This document shows, in pieces, positions 1 through 8,690 of a stretch of DNA of 64,000 nt. Made by a program: the position numbers and the translations under genes. The stretch's first letter is position 1. Each line of letters opens with the position of its first letter. The notes beneath the pieces are model-generated. The model was not told the DNA's origin. It did not search any database and was given only the letters and a program-made list of their open reading frames with translations. The stretch is from Nostoc favosum CHAB5714 (GTDB lineage: Bacteria; Cyanobacteriota; Cyanobacteriia; Cyanobacteriales; Nostocaceae): positions 1 through 64,000 of the forward strand of contig NZ_JAIVFQ010000019.1 of the NCBI RefSeq assembly GCF_020829495.1, written 5' to 3'.

Positions 1-189
1 AAAGCCTTTACCGTTAGTTTTAGTATTATTTATTACTTTTAACTAGAGTTACTTAAATCAAGTTTTATCGTCTTTTAAACTAAACCGTTTAGTTTGCACT
101 TGGTGACAGCTTCGCCAGCTCTACGCCTACCTGCTGCGTCAATTACTTCAATTCGAGTGAGCGCATAGACATCTTTACTAGGAAACAAT

Positions 190-561
190 ATGGCAGACCT
201 TAGCGGTAATTGGTTAGGAACTTACTGGCAAGATGACATTCCTAGTCGCTTTGAAGCAACCTTTGTTCAGAGTGGAAATACTTTTAGTGGTTCCATTTTG
301 GATAACAACTATTTAGGAGAAGCTCAGGTCAATGGCGAGGTAATTGGGCGTACTATCAGTTTTACTAAACGTTACTTAGTTACCTCACCTGTACCAGTTA
401 GATATACAGGCATAGTTTCAGAAGATGAAGATTATATGCAGGGAGAGTGGAATATAGGTTTGCAGTATTCTGGTTTATGGGAAGCACGACGCGGTGGAGA
501 AAACCTGATTGTAGATTTACAAACTCGGCTTGAACAGCAGACTTCATTGACAATGACTTAA
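190..561 (+). CDS. Conserved hypothetical protein, small beta-rich
   Basis: A 123-residue protein of unknown function. It opens with a GNWLGTYWQDD segment and alternates short hydrophobic and polar stretches (SGNTFSGSI, GEVIGRTISFTKRY), which suggests an antiparallel beta-sandwich or small barrel. There is no signal peptide, membrane segment or catalytic motif. The ATG follows an A-rich stretch (aggaaacaat) that could serve as a weak ribosome site. It stands alone at the left edge, and the next gene runs the other way. The 189 bases before it contain no recognisable gene. Real-gene status rests on length, start context and protein-like composition. Confidence 0.6.
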   Translation: MADLSGNWLGTYWQDDIPSRFEATFVQSGNTFSGSILDNNYLGEAQVNGEVIGRTISFTKRYLVTSPVPVRYTGIVSEDEDYMQGEWNIGLQYSGLWEARRGGENLIVDLQTRLEQQTSLTMT

Positions 562-582
562 TCGCTCACATAAATCCCTGCC

Positions 583-1436
583 TTACCCCCAGGCTTCCTT
601 ATGTGTAATTTCCGACTCTAAGAGACTCAGCACTTTTTCTTCCAACGCCGTCAAATAAGCCCGATTCAGTTTCCCCAACGACTCCAAAAACCTCTGCACC
701 GATTCCTCCAGCCCACTCGAATACACCCGATTGATGCGATCGCTAATCTCCCGCACCTGCTGACACTCGGCAGGCAGGTAATTGTAAGATTTAAGGTGCT
801 GCAAACCAACGGTGTACTCACCATCCCAGGCTCTCAAGGTGCAACTAAACTCGTTTACTGCGCTGACTATCCCCCAACACCCACCCTTGCCCCTGAGTTC
901 CGGGTTGTCCTTAACTAAGATTTGGCAGACTTCACCGATTTGGTAGGTATTAGGTACTTGGGTACGCTCCATGATGCGCTGTACAACATCTTTCACGATT
1001 TTGCCAGTAGGCACTTTCCCGCCAGCAAATTCTACTGCTCTTAGCCACGCTTTCTGCTGTTCCTGGGGTTCAAGCTTTGTCATGGGTCGGACTTGACGCT
1101 CACTCGTGGGAAGAATTTGTGATCCATTGGTTGTCAAATTCTCATTTGCCACATTTTGACAACCAATGGTTGTCAAATTTTCGTAAACACCAGCTGCGGC
1201 AATCAGTAATTTGACTGTTGGCGACTATGAGCAAACCGATCACGGCAGTATTCTTCAAAGGTTTTATGCGTGGATCGATACAGTCGTCTGTCCCTCAATT
1301 CCGTTAACGCCTTCCCTGCCTCAAAAAACGCTCTCTCCACACGGCGCTCTAGGTGAAGGCGATCGCGCTGTTCTTCTTCTGTCAACTCTGGAACTTCAAC
1401 AGCAGTAACCGTAATAGTTGCTGAACCTGGATCTAC
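583..1436 (-). pseudogene. Frameshifted paralogue of the DNA-binding-like plasmid protein at 4660-5571
   Basis: Two minus-strand reading frames together match the intact gene at 4660-5571 almost end to end. The first (to about 1203) carries DPGSATITVTAVEVPEL and RSTHKTFEEYCRDRF. The second (1176 to 583) carries RQVRPMTKLEPQEQ, RIMERTQVPNTYQ and the SH3-like GKGGCWGIVSAVNEF region. The break is at about 1203: the first frame ends HSRQQSNY then stop, while adding one base gives an IAAAGVYENL reading that matches the paralogue. Similarity starts at DPGSATITV, so the paralogue's first ~35 residues are missing and the 5' end runs into the divergent helicase gene. A single-base deletion or a sequencing error would both explain the split. 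Confidence 0.8.
1155..1177. repeat. Palindrome inside the coding linker (TTGACAACCA-A-TGGTTGTCAA type)
   Basis: Two 11-base arms around a single central A form a near-perfect palindrome in the middle of the pseudogene at 583-1436, just before the RQVRPMTKL segment. A second, half-decayed copy lies beside it at about 1128-1150. Related words with the same CCA-A/T-TGG core occur at 20957, 25590, 38875 and 54186. The intact paralogue has a different palindrome at the equivalent codon position (5177-5203). Confidence 0.75.
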
Positions 1437-1518
1437 TCGAATAGATGAAAAATGCTGTAATTTGTAATTTTTTTTTAAATTTGGGATTACTAAAACTATA
1501 ACGCTAAGGATACTTAAT

Positions 1519-3741
1519 ATGTCAGACAGATTTATCACTATAGAGTTAACGGGAGAACCTGGAGAAAAAGCTGAACAAATAGTTTGGGATGCTATGTGTA
1601 AAGCTTTTAAACAGAAAGCAGAGCAAGAAGAGTGTTTAGCCTATTGGCAGTATCCGTTGTTCCCTTCAAAGTATAATAATTTTCTGAAAAGACCTGATAT
1701 TTTGATAGTCGATAAAGAATTAGGTTTAATAGTTATTGAAGTTAAAGGAATTAGAATTGAAGATTTAAAAGGAATTCAAGGAGATCATTGGTTAATGAAG
1801 CCAGGGTTTTATTCTCCAAGTATTCAACCTTATAAACAAGCTGAAAAACAGTTAAGGGCAGTAACGGGTCATTTCAATTTAATCGATGACCTATGGAATC
1901 AAGTTTTAGGAAGAGCAATGGTTGCTCTTCCTTATATTACAAGGAAACAGTGGCAAGAGAAAAGTTTTACTCAGATTGCAGATCAAGTTCCTATCATTTT
2001 TGGAGATGAACTAGCTCCAAAGGATTTACTTAAAATAATTCGTAATAGCTCTTTAGTTATTCCAGGAAATCGATTGAATAAAACCCAATGGATAAAATTA
2101 GAATTGGTTATTAGTGGTAAAGCAGTACCAGACGACGAACCTCCGGTATCGCCAGAGAGTTCACTAAAACAAAATTGTATTGAAAAATTAAATAAATATT
2201 TGTATGAAATAGATATCAAGCAAGAACATATAGGGAAAACAATTCCTCCTGGTGTTCAAAGGTTCTCAGGCATCGCAGGTTCAGGAAAAACAGTCCTGCT
2301 CTGTCAAAAAGTTGCAAATATGCATCTCAAACATCCTGATTGGGATATAGCCTTAATATTCTTTACACGCAGCCTTTATAACTTAATTATCAAAGAAGTT
2401 AACTTTTGGTTACATCAATTTAGCGATGGTGAAGTTCAGTATGACCCGACTAATTCAAACTCAAAGCTAAAAATACTTCATGCCTGGGGAGTTAACAATG
2501 TAGATAATGATGACCAAGGTTCCAGACAGCCTGGCTTTTACTCTTTAATTGAAGAAACTCATAATATAGGTACAGTCCTAGATGGTTCACATCCAACTTT
2601 TCCTAAACTAAGCCCACCAGAAAAATTAGCTTATCTATGTAAACAGATCCTTCTCAATCACAAAATTCAGCCTATGTTTGATGCCATTTTGATTGACGAA
2701 GGGATGGATTTAGTTGTAGATAGCGATGAAATTAAATTTGAAGGTAAGCAACCCATCTTCTGGTTAGCATGGCAGACATTAAGACCTGTAACTCCTGAAA
2801 AACAAGAACAAAGGCGTTTAATCTGGACTTATGACATGGCTCAAAGTCTAGATGCCCTTAAAGTTCCGACAGCTAAAGAATTATTTGGGCAAGAACTAGG
2901 AACTTCCATGCTAAAAGGGCAGTATCCTGGTGGGATAAAAAAGAGTGAAGTAATGCCTCGTTGCTATCGGACTCCCGGCCCTATTCTTACAATGGCTCAT
3001 GGAATTGGAATGGGTTTGCTAAGAAAAGAAGGGATGTTAACAGGGCTAACCACTAAAAAAGAATGGCAAGATATAGGATATGAAGTAACAGGTGACTTCC
3101 GAAAAATTGGACAAGTTCTTGTTGTATCTCGTCCCTCTGAGAATTCTTGTAACCCAATACCATCTTTATGGACAGAATCACCACTGATTAAATTTGAAAC
3201 TTACAAAAATAGAGAAGAGGAATTGAAAGTATTAGCTAATCAAATTAAAGCCAACCTAAAATATGACCTTTTAAAACCTAGTCATGACATTCTAATAGTT
3301 ATTTTAGGAGATAACCGAGATGCTCAAAGCTTAGAACAAAAAGTAGCAAAAGCCTTAATATCTAATAATGTAGATATTTTTATTCCTAGCGCATTAGAGC
3401 CTAATATTTTGAATCCAATTTTCCCAAATACTAATGCTAATAACTTTTGGTATGAAGGTGCAGTAACAGTATCTCGTATTCACAGAGCAAAAGGCAATGA
3501 AGCAAATATGGTTTACATTGTTGGTTTAGATAATATTGCTAATAATGAAAGTGATATTAAACTGAGAAACCAACTGTTCGTTGCATTAACTCGCTCTCGT
3601 GCTTGGGTAAATTTAAGTGGTGTTGATGGGAATCATCCTTTCTACGAAGAATTGAGAAAAGTAATGGAAAGTGGTAATAGCTTCCAATTTGAATACTATC
3701 CTCCAAAAGTAGATGTTGGAGAAACAATAGATATAAGGTAA
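1519..3741 (+). CDS. NERD-domain nuclease fused to a superfamily I helicase
   Basis: A 740-residue cytoplasmic protein. Residues ~50-75 (RPDILIVDKELGLIVIEVKG) match a NERD nuclease core, with the D and E-x-K of a PD-(D/E)xK-like site. A helicase core follows: Walker A GIAGSGKT near residue 252, Walker B-like DAILIDEGMDL near 388, and late motifs VSRIHRAKGNEANMVYIVGL and LFVALTRSRAW near 648 and 686. This is the order expected of UvrD/Rep-like enzymes. The ATG has an AAGGA box 8 bases upstream. NERD-helicases are often suspected of roles in DNA repair or anti-phage defence, but the sequence does not decide between them. No operon partner lies close by; the next gene is 230 bases downstream. 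Its base composition is more AT-rich than the block after 6000. Confidence 0.85.
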   Translation: MSDRFITIELTGEPGEKAEQIVWDAMCKAFKQKAEQEECLAYWQYPLFPSKYNNFLKRPDILIVDKELGLIVIEVKGIRIEDLKGIQGDHWLMKPGFYSPSIQPYKQAEKQLRAVTGHFNLIDDLWNQVLGRAMVALPYITRKQWQEKSFTQIADQVPIIFGDELAPKDLLKIIRNSSLVIPGNRLNKTQWIKLELVISGKAVPDDEPPVSPESSLKQNCIEKLNKYLYEIDIKQEHIGKTIPPGVQRFSGIAGSGKTVLLCQKVANMHLKHPDWDIALIFFTRSLYNLIIKEVNFWLHQFSDGEVQYDPTNSNSKLKILHAWGVNNVDNDDQGSRQPGFYSLIEETHNIGTVLDGSHPTFPKLSPPEKLAYLCKQILLNHKIQPMFDAILIDEGMDLVVDSDEIKFEGKQPIFWLAWQTLRPVTPEKQEQRRLIWTYDMAQSLDALKVPTAKELFGQELGTSMLKGQYPGGIKKSEVMPRCYRTPGPILTMAHGIGMGLLRKEGMLTGLTTKKEWQDIGYEVTGDFRKIGQVLVVSRPSENSCNPIPSLWTESPLIKFETYKNREEELKVLANQIKANLKYDLLKPSHDILIVILGDNRDAQSLEQKVAKALISNNVDIFIPSALEPNILNPIFPNTNANNFWYEGAVTVSRIHRAKGNEANMVYIVGLDNIANNESDIKLRNQLFVALTRSRAWVNLSGVDGNHPFYEELRKVMESGNSFQFEYYPPKVDVGETIDIR

Positions 3742-3973
3742 CGAATAGAAGCCAGCGCTCACTTATACAGCGCTAGGTTTATTTGATGTATCTGTTTTGG
3801 GTATCCGATGCGTGACTTTAAGAAGATTTTGGACAGCTTCTGGAAGGAGAAGTTGGACAAAGTATCTTAGGGAAAACGATACTATTATATCTTTTTAGTA
3901 TAAATACTGAGATGCTTAACAACAAATTAGGTTATTTTTGTAGTAACTTTTTATTGTATAAATTTCAGTATAT

Positions 3974-4474
3974 ATGTCTAGCACTAGAAAAATTAACAAT
4001 ATAAAAATACTTCTTCAAGTTTGGAATTTAGAAAATGATAATTGGGACAATACCTTAGATATTTATAAATATGGATTTTCAACATCAAAATCTTGGATTG
4101 ATGACGAAAAAAATCAAGGACTAGCTTTTTGTATTGTCAAAGGAAAGCGTGAGTTTTATGGTTTTAACAAATTTTCTAATTATGAACAGCTTCCTAAAAC
4201 TAATAAAACTATTCATATACTTTGGCAGAAATTTTATGTGCAAAATGTAACTAATTATGGAAGTGGGAACTATAAATATTATTACGTTTCTGGAGAAAAG
4301 AGAGCAACAATTTTTAAGGAAAAGCCTATTGTTTTAGATGCAATTACAAATTTTGCGACTTTTGAACGTAAGTACATGAGAACTGGAATGACTAACATAG
4401 CAAATGATGAGACAGGCGTAACAAAAGAGTTATTAAGATTAAGTGATGAATTAAAATTTTATCCTGGTTTCTAG
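3974..4474 (+). CDS. Hypothetical protein, AT-rich
   Basis: A 166-residue soluble protein with many aromatic residues (WNLENDNWDN, YKYGFSTSKSW, YGFNKFSNYEQL, YKYYYVSGEKRA) and no recognised motif, signal peptide or membrane segment. It follows the NERD-helicase gene by 230 bases in the same direction and shares its low-GC composition, so both may have arrived together. The 230-base gap shows no gene. A possible role as a partner of the helicase is only positional inference. Confidence 0.55.
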   Translation: MSSTRKINNIKILLQVWNLENDNWDNTLDIYKYGFSTSKSWIDDEKNQGLAFCIVKGKREFYGFNKFSNYEQLPKTNKTIHILWQKFYVQNVTNYGSGNYKYYYVSGEKRATIFKEKPIVLDAITNFATFERKYMRTGMTNIANDETGVTKELLRLSDELKFYPGF

Positions 4475-4659
4475 CTTATGGTAAATTTTAAACATATAAG
4501 ATAACCTTGAATTTCAAACCTCAAATATATGTAGTTCTACAAAATTATTAGCACATTCGTTATTCTTCGACCACTCCATCAGTTGCGTTGCTTCACCTAT
4601 CTAAATACTGTAGCTAGTGAATTTGATGCAGTGTTGTGTAGGCTTACCCATTGAAGAGG

Positions 4660-5571
4660 TTATCTTTCTGCGTATTCAGACTCCAAAACACTTAACAACT
4701 TCTCTTCCACAGCAGTAAGATAAGGCCGATTCACCTTCCCCAATAACTGCAACAGACTTTTGACTGTCTCCTCCAGCAAATCGGAATACACTCGACTGAT
4801 GCGATCGCTCAAGGACTGCATCTGCTGACACTCCTGGGGCAGATAATTGAAGGACTTCAGATGTTGCAAGCCAATGCTGTACTCGCCATCCCACATTCTC
4901 ACGGTGCAACTGAACTCATTCACTGCGCTGACAATTGCCCAACACCCACCCTTACCCTTGAGTTCGGGATTGTCCTTTACAAGGATTTGGCATACTTCGC
5001 CTAACTGGTAAGTGTTGGGTACTTGGGTGCGTTCCATTATTTGCTGCACTACGTTTTTAACGATTCTAGCTGGTGGCACTTTACCCCCTGCTTGCTCCAC
5101 CGCTTTTACCCACACTTCGTGCTGTTCTTGGGGTTCAAGCTTTGTCATTGGTCGAACTTGCCCCTCTGCTGTCGGCAAAATGTGATCAAATTGATCACAT
5201 TTTTCTATCAAATTATCGAAAACAACAGCCGCATCCATTAAAAGATAAGACTGGCGGCGGCTGTGACCAAACCTATCACGGCAATATTCCTCAAATGTGC
5301 GGTGGGTGGAACGATAGAGTCTGCGATCGCGTAACTCTGCCAGCGCTTTTCCTGCCTCAAAAAACGCTCGTTCTACCTTTCGCTCCAGGTGCAGGCGATC
5401 GCTTTGCTCCTGCTGGGTTAATTCTGGAACTTCAACAGCAGTAACCGTAATTGTTGCTGAACCTGGGTCTTCTTGCTGGGAAATATCCTCGTTTACAGAG
5501 CTTGCTACTGAAGTTGAATCGGTAGATGCGGGAGAAGTGGCTTTTTTGCGTCTAGAAGGTGGACTATTCAT
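4660..5571 (-). CDS. DNA-binding-like plasmid protein (helical N-terminus plus SH3-like C-terminal half)
   Basis: A 303-residue protein, the intact member of a family represented three times here (583-1436 broken, 53734-55158 more distant). The order is: a low-complexity N-terminus (residues 1-35); a helical region with LHLERKVERAFFEAGKAL and RSTHRTFEEYCRDRFGHSRRQSY (~55-110), reminiscent of ParB/KfrA-type DNA-binding helices; a short linker encoded by a palindrome; then PMTKLEPQEQ and a small beta domain around VKDNPELKGKGGCWAIVSAVNEF. The C-terminus is again helical. It is probably involved in plasmid maintenance or gene control, which is inferred from the helices and plasmid setting. The minus-strand ATG has a GGACGTGG stretch upstream. 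Confidence 0.75.
   Translation of the reverse strand: MNSPPSRRKKATSPASTDSTSVASSVNEDISQQEDPGSATITVTAVEVPELTQQEQSDRLHLERKVERAFFEAGKALAELRDRRLYRSTHRTFEEYCRDRFGHSRRQSYLLMDAAVVFDNLIEKCDQFDHILPTAEGQVRPMTKLEPQEQHEVWVKAVEQAGGKVPPARIVKNVVQQIMERTQVPNTYQLGEVCQILVKDNPELKGKGGCWAIVSAVNEFSCTVRMWDGEYSIGLQHLKSFNYLPQECQQMQSLSDRISRVYSDLLEETVKSLLQLLGKVNRPYLTAVEEKLLSVLESEYAER
5177..5203. repeat. 27-base palindrome inside the coding sequence
   Basis: Two perfect 13-base arms (AAAATGTGATCAA and its complement) surround one central A. The palindrome lies wholly within the gene at 4660-5571 and encodes the linker EKCDQFDHIL. It occupies the same position, before QVRPMTKL, as the unrelated palindrome in the broken paralogue at 1155-1177. 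Its form, long arms with a single-base centre, suggests a protein-binding site rather than a hairpin. Confidence 0.8.
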
Positions 5572-5721
5572 ATTTCCACGTCCTCTAGTTCAACAATATT
5601 TTTTTACGATCAATTGCAACGTATATTTTGGGCGTGGCTGGAAACTCCAGTTCCTTCTCTAATAAAACAGAGGGGAGAGCAAGAAGATTGATGGTCTGAG
5701 GGTCAATCATCTTTGCTCTAA

Positions 5722-5961
5722 TCACGGTTGCACCCCAAACTCAATGCCTAAAACCTGCTCAATTCGTCTTAGCGTAGGCAGTGGCAATACTTTTATCCGC
5801 TCTTGCTCAATTGCATACCAATTGGCAACAGAAATGTCAGCCTCAGCAGCCAATTGAGTAATAGTACGACCTGACTCATGTCTTGCATCTCGGATGCGTT
5901 GCCCCAACTCAGGAACATCTATTTCCCAGCCTACCTTCATTAATAGTTGATTTTGTGACAT
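5722..5961 (-). CDS. XRE-family helix-turn-helix transcriptional regulator
   Basis: A 79-residue protein that is almost entirely one HTH_XRE domain. It has LGQRIRDARHESGRTITQLAAEADIS as helices 1-2 and the turn, VANWYAIEQERIKVLPLPTLRRIEQVLG as recognition and closing helices. A strong AAGGAGG ribosome site precedes the minus-strand ATG. It is divergent from the operon starting at 6122, and the shared 160-base region contains an inverted repeat and a promoter-like sequence. It is a good candidate to control that operon and itself. Confidence 0.85.
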   Translation of the reverse strand: MSQNQLLMKVGWEIDVPELGQRIRDARHESGRTITQLAAEADISVANWYAIEQERIKVLPLPTLRRIEQVLGIEFGVQP

Positions 5962-5997
5962 GTAACGCCTCCTTTATACAACGCATTAGAGCAATAT

Positions 5998-6044
5998 TAA
6001 TATCGTAACATTACACATATATTGACATTACTATAATGATATTA
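5998..6044. promoter_or_regulatory. Candidate operator/promoter between the XRE gene and the 6122 operon
   Basis: An inverted repeat TAATATC (5998-6004) and GATATTA (6038-6044) flanks a TTGACA-like box (6022-6027) in a very AT-rich stretch with several TATAAT-like words. The position between divergent genes, one of them an XRE regulator, fits an autoregulatory operator. The exact -10 element cannot be fixed by eye. Confidence 0.35.
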
Positions 6045-6121
6045 TAGAACTACCATTATAAAGAAAGCGCCCCGACTACCAATCTGAAGCGCTTTCCGTC
6101 CCGTTAGGAACTTAATCAATC

Positions 6122-7000
6122 ATGACACACCAAATTTACAGCCATCAACAGCTGCAACTGAAATCTATTGCCCGACTCAAGCAAATCTACAGCGAAATCG
6201 CCTGCACAGCCGAAGTAAGCGACAAACGCTGTAAGGACGCGTGGATTTCCGCCATTGTTAATTATCAAGCCAGCAAGATTCAGAAACTCATCCCTGCTGC
6301 CCCCGACGAACAAGCCCTCGCCCAAACCGAACTCGACAACTACATCGCTGACCAAGCCCAAGTTGTAGCTTCCGAACCCCTCAGAATAGTCGAAATCTCG
6401 TTTGGGGATCACGAATATTACGCTGATGACAAACTGGTAGCAAGCATTACCCATGACGACGATCACTTAACGCAACGCTGGGTAATCATGATCAACGGTA
6501 AAGAAGTATTTCGTACCAACACTGTAATGCGTTGTCATCGGTTCATCTACACTCACTACAAAGATGGCACACTGCCAGTGCAGGAGAAAGAAGCAACACC
6601 CCCCACGACCGAAAACCGAATCATGGCGCATATCTTCAACGAGTGCCAGAATTATGGGTTTGAAATTCTCGATGATGGCATTTACAACAACAACGGCGTG
6701 AAACTGGGGCAAGTCGGATGCACTTACGGTAACTGGTGGGTGATTCAGGGTTGTTCAAGTCAGCAGCAGTATTCTAACTCCGTGTTTGATGCTGTGCGCT
6801 CATTGTCGATGGTGGATACATCGCTGCCTGAACCAGTTCACGAATACTTGCAAGACCGACCCTTAGAGCAACTGACTACTGAGGAATTACAGCAGTTCCT
6901 CTCTGCTGAAGTGGCTAACTGTGAGCAATTGCTAGACCCACCCTTTGAGCAGTTAACCGCTCAAAACTGGCAACGGTTACGGGAGCCTGTAACAGCGTGA
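6122..7000 (+). CDS. Hypothetical plasmid protein, first gene of the operon
   Basis: A 292-residue soluble protein of unknown function. The N-terminal third is helical and acidic (residues 1-90, LKQIYSEIACTAEVSDKRCKDAW). The middle has beta-like segments with conserved-looking aromatic and histidine residues (GDHEYYADDKLVASITHDDD, CHRFIYTHYKDG). A second small domain around residues 170-220 (NYGFEILDDGIYNNNGVKLGQV, GNWWVIQG) resembles a compact alpha/beta fold. The C-terminus has acidic helical repeats. It starts 160 bases from the divergent XRE gene and leads a long plus-strand gene string. Confidence 0.6.
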   Translation: MTHQIYSHQQLQLKSIARLKQIYSEIACTAEVSDKRCKDAWISAIVNYQASKIQKLIPAAPDEQALAQTELDNYIADQAQVVASEPLRIVEISFGDHEYYADDKLVASITHDDDHLTQRWVIMINGKEVFRTNTVMRCHRFIYTHYKDGTLPVQEKEATPPTTENRIMAHIFNECQNYGFEILDDGIYNNNGVKLGQVGCTYGNWWVIQGCSSQQQYSNSVFDAVRSLSMVDTSLPEPVHEYLQDRPLEQLTTEELQQFLSAEVANCEQLLDPPFEQLTAQNWQRLREPVTA

Positions 7001-7007
7001 AGAGCGC

Positions 7008-7099
7008 AGGGGGGATAGAGGAGAGGGCAGAGGTGCAGAGGGGAAAAAATCTGTACAATCTCTTCTCCTCTGCTCCCCCTGCTCCTTTGCTCCTCTGCC
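7008..7099. repeat. Purine/pyrimidine hairpin repeat (intergenic copy)
   Basis: A GA-rich arm (gcagaggtgcagagggg) is followed by a short AT loop and a CT-rich arm (cctctgctccccctgctc), giving a long imperfect hairpin. The same family of element lies inside the replication gene at 56849-56975. The small frame 6997-7185 that crosses this element is repeat-derived and is not called as a gene. Confidence 0.75.
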
Positions 7100-7130
7100 T
7101 AACCCATCGCTCGATTCACCAATCACAACA

Positions 7131-7457
7131 ATGCAACCCACAATATCTATTCCTCAACACTGGGGCTACCCTCGCTTTGCTTTAGATCAGCGTACAGAAC
7201 AGGGCATGATTCTAGGACTTTACTACTACCCGACTGGTACAGAGTTGGCTGAAGAATTCGGTGATGGCTGGCGTTATGCGCTGATGCCTAATAAAAACTC
7301 TGACGAAATATCGTACTTGCAAGAGAATCAAATTCAGCCGCTTTCACCAGAAGAATTATTCTCACAGATACGCGCAGAGATTGACTTTTATCAACAGCAA
7401 ATAGCAATTCTGCAACAACAGTTAGCCATAGTCACCGGAGGTTTTACAAATGCCTAA
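7131..7457 (+). CDS. Hypothetical protein with C-terminal coiled coil
   Basis: A 108-residue protein. The first 60 residues are aromatic-rich (HWGYPRFALD, GLYYYPTGTELAEEFGDGWRYALMP). The C-terminal half contains an amphipathic helix IRAEIDFYQQQIAILQQQLAIV with heptad spacing of I/L, which indicates a short coiled coil. Its end overlaps the next gene by 8 bases, so the two are probably translated together. No family is recognised. Confidence 0.55.
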   Translation: MQPTISIPQHWGYPRFALDQRTEQGMILGLYYYPTGTELAEEFGDGWRYALMPNKNSDEISYLQENQIQPLSPEELFSQIRAEIDFYQQQIAILQQQLAIVTGGFTNA

Positions 7458-7653
7458 GACGGTTGACAACAGCTTTGAACGTAGAGCAAATCATTTGCTG
7501 CGTTCGATTCGACTTTGTGGCGGTTGTGTTCCATTACATCAGATGCAATTCCAATTCTCCCATTCAGTCATTCAAACACTGCTGGATAGAGAACTGGTGC
7601 AAGTACAGAACACCGGACGCGGCTTTTTGTTAGAGATTGCCGAGGATTTTTAA
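7450..7653 (+). CDS. Small winged-helix-like protein
   Basis: A 67-residue basic protein. HLLRSIRLCGGCVPLHQMQFQFSHSVIQTLLDRELVQVQNTGRGFLLEI has the helix-helix-helix-hairpin pattern of a winged helix, with the wing around NTGRGF. It overlaps the upstream gene by 8 bases. It is probably a DNA-binding accessory factor; this is a structural guess from the pattern only. Confidence 0.5.
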   Translation: MPKTVDNSFERRANHLLRSIRLCGGCVPLHQMQFQFSHSVIQTLLDRELVQVQNTGRGFLLEIAEDF

Positions 7654-7678
7654 GTTATTAATCCCAGAGGAGAAAATC

Positions 7679-8068
7679 ATGAAACTTTATGCGAAAACCA
7701 TTCCACAGACTTTACCCGATTGGGCAACCACCGTTACACAGAGCGTAGATTTATTTGAGATTGAAATCAACGATGAACACCCGAATTTCCAATCTCTGCT
7801 TGAAGAGTTACAAACTGAGATTGAACCAGGAATTATGGGAGTGAAAGCGGAAGATTTATGCTCCCGATTGGGCATAGAAATGTCTAACCCACATCTCCAC
7901 TACCTAGTTGAACAAGCTCAAACCCTGATATCCGAAATTACTACGCACCCAGACTACAAACAACTGCTGGACGAGGGATATCAACCTGACTTAAATATTG
8001 CTGATGCTCAAACTGCGCTCAATTATCTGCAATGGGAGTTAGGCCGGAATCAACAGCCTTCTGTTTAG
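7679..8068 (+). CDS. Hypothetical acidic protein
   Basis: A 129-residue acidic helical protein (LFEIEINDEHPNFQSLLEELQTEIEPG, LVEQAQTLISEIT) of unknown function. The ATG at 7679 is chosen over an upstream in-frame ATG at 7637 because a strong AGAGGAGA ribosome site lies just before it, and because 7637 would overlap the preceding gene. A hairpin after the stop (8077-8112) may end this transcription unit. Confidence 0.55.
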   Translation: MKLYAKTIPQTLPDWATTVTQSVDLFEIEINDEHPNFQSLLEELQTEIEPGIMGVKAEDLCSRLGIEMSNPHLHYLVEQAQTLISEITTHPDYKQLLDEGYQPDLNIADAQTALNYLQWELGRNQQPSV

Positions 8069-8076
8069 TAAAAAAG

Positions 8077-8112
8077 CGATTGCTTAAATATCAGCTTTTC
8101 TTCAAGCAATCG
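8077..8112 (+). terminator. Hairpin after the 7679 gene
   Basis: A perfect 9-base inverted repeat, CGATTGCTT (8077-8085) and AAGCAATCG (8104-8112), starts 9 bases after the stop codon. There is no clear T-run after it, so it may be a weak or bidirectional terminator. Confidence 0.4.
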
Positions 8113-8168
8113 TAAAGCGCTGAAAGTTTACGCTACAAACCACTAATTACTGCACAGGTCAATAAAAT

Positions 8169-8282
8169 ATGGTTACTGAAATCAAACTAAGTTTATCCAA
8201 CCCTCCCGAACCGATTTATTTATATGTAAATCAGGGGGAAGTAGATGGGGAATCTTACGCCTGCTACAAGAGAAGGAGGTAA
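8169..8282 (+). CDS. Possible 37-residue peptide
   Basis: A short open frame (MVTEIKLSLSNPPEPIYLYV start) between two genes of the block. It ends with AGAAGGAGG, which is also the ribosome site of the following frame at 8287, so the two could be coupled. No homologue is recognised. Given its size this is a tentative call. Confidence 0.25.
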   Translation: MVTEIKLSLSNPPEPIYLYVNQGEVDGESYACYKRRR

Positions 8283-8286
8283 TCAA

Positions 8287-8690
8287 ATGAATATCAAATG
8301 GAGTTATGAAGAACTAGCAATCATTGAGGCGAAAGCTGAAGTCTATACAATCAAGCAAATAGCCTCAAGCCTAAAAAGGCGGGGGTTTTCTCGTACATCA
8401 GTTGCAATGCAATTTACCTAAAGTTAAATAGCTTAGGTTATTCAGCCCGTCCCACTCTTGATAACTATTCTTGTAAAGAAATTGCTCAAGTTCTTCAGTT
8501 GAATTTATCAACAGTTTGCAGATGGGTAAAACGAGGATGGCTCGAAGCTACAAGACGCTCTGCTAGACATTACCAAATTCGGAGATGGCATCTTCAGCAG
8601 TTTTTTGAAAATCCACCACAATCAATTAAAAAACGCATTGATGCTCTCGATGTTGAAGCGATTAATTACTTATTAGGCAAAAAAGCATGA
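8287..8690 (+). pseudogene. Helix-turn-helix protein with a single-base frameshift
   Basis: The gene opens at ATG 8287 behind an AAGGAGG site and reads MNIKWSYEELAIIEAK to SVAMQF, then stops at 8421. From about 8411 the protein continues in another frame as YLKLNSLGYSARPTLDNYSCKEIAQVL, then LSTVCRWVKRGWLEATRRS and an ARHYQIRRWHLQQFF helix, ending at 8690. Restoring one base rejoins both halves into a ~133-residue protein with two DNA-binding helix-turn-helix units. No slippery heptamer is present, so programmed frameshifting is unlikely. It overlaps the DUF1392 gene by 4 bases. Confidence 0.7.

Noticed and set aside
5023..5444. Plus-strand frames over the DNA-binding-like gene
   Set aside because: Antisense to a well-supported gene that has a recognisable paralogue.
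6997..7185. 62-residue frame overlapping the hairpin repeat
   Set aside because: Most of it is repeat-coded low complexity; no ribosome site.
8400..8425. Programmed -1 frameshift in the HTH gene
   Set aside because: No slippery heptamer or downstream pseudoknot is visible; a lost base explains it more simply.
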